Below, in pieces: positions 61,021-64,000 of a stretch of DNA of 64,000 bases. A program made the position numbers and the translations under genes. This DNA comes from Piscinibacter sp943370595 (lineage in GTDB: Bacteria > Pseudomonadota > Gammaproteobacteria > Burkholderiales > Burkholderiaceae_C). The stretch covers positions 124,001-188,000 of the forward strand of contig CALRRO020000010.1 in assembly GCA_943370595.1 (NCBI GenBank), in the 5' to 3' direction. Under the pieces are notes generated by a model, which saw only the letters and a program-made list of their open reading frames with translations, was not told where the DNA came from and ran no database searches. How positions within the stretch are numbered: position 1 is the first letter of the stretch; the number at the start of each line of letters is the position of its first letter.

Positions 61021-62001
61021 ATGCGCTCGATCAGCCGCCGCCTCTTTGCCACCCTGGGTGCCACCGCCGCGCTCGCGCTGCTCGCCACGGCGGCGCAGGC
61101 GCAAGGCGACAAGACCATCCGCATCCTCGTCGGCTTCCCGGCCGGTGGCGGCACCGATGCGATCGCGCGCACGCTGGCCGAGAAGCTGCGCGGGCCGCTG
61201 AATGCCAACGTTATCGTCGAGAACAAGCCCGGCGCTGGCGGCCAGCTCGCCGCGCAGGCGCTGAAGGCGGCGCCGGCCGACGGCACGACGCTGTTCCTCA
61301 GCCACGACCACACCGTCAGCATCCTGCCGTTGGTAGTGAAGAACCCCGGCTACGACCCGGCGAAGGACTTCGCGCCGGTGGCCGGCTTCGCGACCTTCGT
61401 CAACGCGCTGGCCGTCTCCGGCGGCACGCCGGCGAAGAGCGTCGACGAGTACGTGGCCTGGGTGAAGACGCAGGGCGGCGGCAAGGGCGCGGTCGGCATC
61501 CCGGCGCCGGCCTCGGTGCCGGAGTTCCTGGTCAAGGTGTTCGCCCAGCGCTACCAGCTCGACCTGGTGGCCGCGCCTTACCGCGGCAGCGCGCCGATGA
61601 TCGGCGACATGCTGGGCAACCAGATCGCCGCCGGCGTCGGCTCGGTGCCCGACTTCATCGACCAGCACAAGGCCGGCAAACTGCGCGTGGTCGGCGTGCT
61701 CGGCGGCGCGCGCCAGAGCATCCTGCCCGACGTGCCGACCTTCAGCGAACTGGGCCTGAAGGGCTTCGAGGACGTGCCCTACTACGGCGTGTTCGCACCG
61801 GCCGGCACACCGAAGGCCACGCTCGACCAGATCTCGGCGGCGATCGCCCAGGTGATCGTGATGCCCGAGGTGCGCGAGCGGCTCACCGCGCTCGGCCTGA
61901 CCGTCGCCCACAGCAGCGGCGAGCAGCTCGCCGCGCGCGAACGCGCCTACCACCAGACCTGGGCGAAGATCATCAAGGACAGCGGCTTCCAGCCGCAGTG
62001 A
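61021..62001 (+). CDS. Tripartite tricarboxylate transporter substrate-binding protein (Bug family)
   Basis: Periplasmic solute receptor. The 326-residue protein begins with a signal peptide (ISRRLFATLGATAALALLATAAQA, cleavage about residue 28) and has the Bug pattern IRILVGFPAGGGTDAIARTLAE, VENKPGAGGQLAA, and YYGVFAPAGTPKATLDQIS. Such proteins are massively expanded in Burkholderiales. No TctA/TctB membrane genes are adjacent, so it is an orphan receptor here; ligand unknown. GAGGAG lies just before the ATG, 23 bases after the ychF stop. Confidence 0.94.
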   Translation: MRSISRRLFATLGATAALALLATAAQAQGDKTIRILVGFPAGGGTDAIARTLAEKLRGPLNANVIVENKPGAGGQLAAQALKAAPADGTTLFLSHDHTVSILPLVVKNPGYDPAKDFAPVAGFATFVNALAVSGGTPAKSVDEYVAWVKTQGGGKGAVGIPAPASVPEFLVKVFAQRYQLDLVAAPYRGSAPMIGDMLGNQIAAGVGSVPDFIDQHKAGKLRVVGVLGGARQSILPDVPTFSELGLKGFEDVPYYGVFAPAGTPKATLDQISAAIAQVIVMPEVRERLTALGLTVAHSSGEQLAARERAYHQTWAKIIKDSGFQPQ

Positions 62002-62077
62002 GCACGGCGGCGGGCAGGCGCGATCCGGCCTGTCCTTCGTCAACCCGCCCACCGGCGCGCCGGGCCACGATGCGGCC

Positions 62078-63814
62078 ATGAACGAGCCGCATGAAGAGAC
62101 CCCCACCGAACGACTCGACCGCCTGCTGCACACCGCGGCAGCGCCGCTGACCGGCGGGCTGTCACCCGTCTCGCTGGGCCTGGCCTGGGCCGACTGGGCC
62201 TGGCACCTGGGCGTGTCGCCCGGCCGGCAGATGGAACTGGCCTCACGGGCCGCGCAGGGCGTGCTGGCCACGCTGCGCGGCGACGACGCACCGGCGGGCG
62301 CCGCCGACGAGGACCCGCGCTTCCGCCACCCCGACTGGGCCGCCTGGCCCTTCAACGTGATGCGTTCGGGCTTCCGCCAGACCGAAGCCTGGTGGAAGGC
62401 GGCGTCGCGGCTGCCCGGCATGACGCACCACCACGCCGAGCTGACCGACTTCATGGCGCGCCAGTGGCTGGGCCTGCTGACGCCGGCCAACTGGCTGCCC
62501 ACCAACCCGGTGGTGCTGGACGCCAACCTCTCCGGCGCCGGCGCCCCGCTGCGCCAGGGCTGGGCGAACTGGCTGCAGGACCTGGCCACGCCGGCCAGCG
62601 AGCGCGCTGCCGCCGAGCGCGAGGCGCATTTCAAGGTCGGCCGCGACGTGGCCGTCACACCGGGCGACGTGGTGATGCGCAACCGCCTGGTCGAGCTGAT
62701 CCGCTACACGCCGACGACGGCAACGGTGCACCCGGAGCCAGTGCTGATCGTGCCGTCGTGGATCATGAAGTACTACATCCTCGACCTGTCGCCGCACGAC
62801 TCGCTGGTGCGCTGGCTGGTGTCGCAGGGGCACATGGTCTACATGCTGTCGTGGAAGAACCCGGACGCGGCCGACCACGACCTGACGATGGACGACTACC
62901 TGCGCCTCGGGCCCTTCGACGCGCTGAAGACGATCGCCACGCTGGCGCCGCGCACGCCGGTGCACGCGATGGGCTACTGCCTGGGCGGCACGCTGGTGGC
63001 CATCGCCGCGGCGGCACTGGCGCGCGAGGGTCTGGTGCCCGACCGCCGCCGCCTCGCGCCGCTGAAGACGCTGAGCCTGCTGGCCGCGCAGACCGACTTC
63101 TCCGAGCCGGGCGAGCTGGGGCTCTTCATCGACGAGAGCCAGGTCGCCTACCTGCAGGAGCAGAACCGCGGCCGCGGCTACCTGACCGGCGAGGCGATGG
63201 CCGGATCGTTCCAGTTCCTGCACTCGCGCGACCTGATCTGGACGCGGCGCATGCGCGAGTACCTGATGGGCGAACGCGAGCAGGCCAGCGACCTGATGGC
63301 CTGGAACAGCGACACCACGCACCTGCCGGCGCGCATGCACCACGAGTACCTGACCTCGCTGTACCTGCACAACGCATTGGCGATGGGCACCTACCGTGTC
63401 GGCGGCCGCGACGGCCGGACCGTCTCGCTGGCCGACCTGCGCCTGCCGCTGTTCCTGGTCGGCACGGCGCGCGACCACGTCTCGCCCTGGCGCTCGGTCT
63501 ACAAGCTGCATCACCTGTGCGAGGCGGAGATCACCTTCGCGCTGGCCAGCGGCGGGCACAACGCGGGCATCGTCAGCGAGCCCGGCCATGCGCACCGCAG
63601 CTACCGCATCGGGACACGGCCGGCCCAGGGTGCCTGGACCGCACCGGACGACTGGGAGCGCAACGCAGCCGAGCACGAAGGCTCCTGGTGGCCGGCCTGG
63701 CAGCAGTGGCTGGCGCGGCATTCGTCACGCCGGCGTGCGCCGGTGGCGCTGCCGCCGGGCAGATCGCTCGGCGCGGCACCGGGGGAATACGTGTTGAAGT
63801 GTTATCGCGACTGA
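62078..63814 (+). CDS. phaC: Class I poly(3-hydroxyalkanoate) synthase PhaC
   Basis: Polymerises (R)-3-hydroxyacyl-CoA into PHA granules. The 578-residue length fits class I PhaC. After a divergent N-terminal 180 residues comes the alpha/beta-hydrolase core: the lipase-box-like GYCLGG with nucleophile Cys301, Asp466 in VGTARDHVSPW and His494 in SGGHNAGIV complete the catalytic triad. No phaA, phaB or phasin gene is adjacent, so this may be a second, isolated synthase. N-terminal sequence (MNEPHEETPTERLDRLLHTAAAPL) is unlike the Cupriavidus enzyme by eye. Confidence 0.93.
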   Translation: MNEPHEETPTERLDRLLHTAAAPLTGGLSPVSLGLAWADWAWHLGVSPGRQMELASRAAQGVLATLRGDDAPAGAADEDPRFRHPDWAAWPFNVMRSGFRQTEAWWKAASRLPGMTHHHAELTDFMARQWLGLLTPANWLPTNPVVLDANLSGAGAPLRQGWANWLQDLATPASERAAAEREAHFKVGRDVAVTPGDVVMRNRLVELIRYTPTTATVHPEPVLIVPSWIMKYYILDLSPHDSLVRWLVSQGHMVYMLSWKNPDAADHDLTMDDYLRLGPFDALKTIATLAPRTPVHAMGYCLGGTLVAIAAAALAREGLVPDRRRLAPLKTLSLLAAQTDFSEPGELGLFIDESQVAYLQEQNRGRGYLTGEAMAGSFQFLHSRDLIWTRRMREYLMGEREQASDLMAWNSDTTHLPARMHHEYLTSLYLHNALAMGTYRVGGRDGRTVSLADLRLPLFLVGTARDHVSPWRSVYKLHHLCEAEITFALASGGHNAGIVSEPGHAHRSYRIGTRPAQGAWTAPDDWERNAAEHEGSWWPAWQQWLARHSSRRRAPVALPPGRSLGAAPGEYVLKCYRD

Positions 63815-63847
63815 ACAGCGCAGGGAGCGCCGGATAATGCCGGTCCC

Positions 63848-64000
63848 ATGCCGTTGTCCCTCACGTCGCTGGCCGCTGACGGCCCCCGCCTCTCACCGAT
63901 CGTTGCCGGCGCCTGGCGCATGGCCGACTGGCAGTGGAGCGCCCAGGAGCGGCTGCGCTGGATCGAACAATGCGTCGAACTCGGCGTCAGCAGCTTCGAC
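63848..64000 (+). CDS. Aldo/keto reductase, 5' part only
   Basis: Truncated by the window edge. The first 51 codons read MPLSLTSLAADGPRLSPIVAGAWRM..., then WIEQCVELGVSSFD, matching the start of YdhF-type aldo/keto reductases (the barrel strand and the SSFD substrate-side segment just before the catalytic Asp). It lies 33 bases after the phaC stop on the same strand. Cofactor and substrate cannot be assessed from the fragment. Confidence 0.75.
   Translation, partial: MPLSLTSLAADGPRLSPIVAGAWRMADWQWSAQERLRWIEQCVELGVSSFD

Overview
This 64 kb window comes from a high-G+C betaproteobacterium, most likely a Burkholderiales member of the Rubrivivax/Leptothrix/Methylibium type. The evidence is strong third-position G/C bias, tightly packed overlapping genes, a Bug-family tripartite tricarboxylate receptor, class I PHA synthase, a GbsR-like regulator next to a bd-type oxidase, and the general gene repertoire. 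This placement is inferred from gene families, not from an alignment. No rRNA, tRNA, CRISPR array, insertion sequence or prophage was recognised by eye.

Bases 1-37,100 are a surface-polysaccharide locus in four alternating transcription blocks. Block 1 (+, 21-11107) starts with the end of a dTDP-rhamnose set (rfbA, rfbC). An ABC-type capsule exporter follows: permease, ATPase, KpsE-like inner-membrane protein and SLBB/Wza-like outer-membrane protein. Next come a large FkbM-methyltransferase/coiled-coil/glycosyltransferase fusion, a hydrolase-like gene carrying two apparent compensating frameshifts, and a GSCFA protein. Block 2 (-, 11139-14036) has a TviB-type UDP-HexNAc 6-dehydrogenase, a DUF6270 protein and a secreted protein of unknown function. 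Block 3 (+, 14184-17739) has a GT2 glycosyltransferase, a translationally coupled 41-codon ORF and KpsC. Block 4 (-, 37093 down to 17705) is one 17-gene run. It contains wbpB-, wbpD- and wbpE-like genes, an SDR epimerase, two further DegT aminotransferases, an acetyltransferase, three glycosyltransferases, a Wzx flippase, an AsnB/WbpS amidotransferase, a methyltransferase, kpsF/kdsD, a PglC-type phosphoglycosyl transferase, a PglF/WbpM-type dehydratase and KpsS.

Together the locus predicts a Kdo-linked, ABC-exported (group 2-like) capsule plus a lipid-linked glycan containing a UDP-GlcNAc-derived 4-amino-4,6-dideoxy sugar and GlcNAc3NAcA, possibly amidated. No Wzy polymerase or ligase is visible.

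Bases 37,200-64,000 are mostly housekeeping and metabolism: lysS, a PPOX protein, an ECF sigma/TPR Ser-Thr kinase operon with a small unknown protein, an enoyl-CoA hydratase, a DUF3108 protein, an M61 peptidase, a DUF3429 protein, a GbsR regulator with cyanide-insensitive bd oxidase genes, dsbC, a Ubi-type FAD monooxygenase, AsmA, MOSC, EamA, pirin, a membrane C13 peptidase, ychF, a Bug receptor, phaC and the 5' end of an aldo/keto reductase.

The regulatory signals with the best sequence support are a 28-bp near-perfect palindrome (47839-47866) and an exact TTGAT-N4-ATCAA FNR-type site (47876-47889), both upstream of the GbsR-bd oxidase genes.
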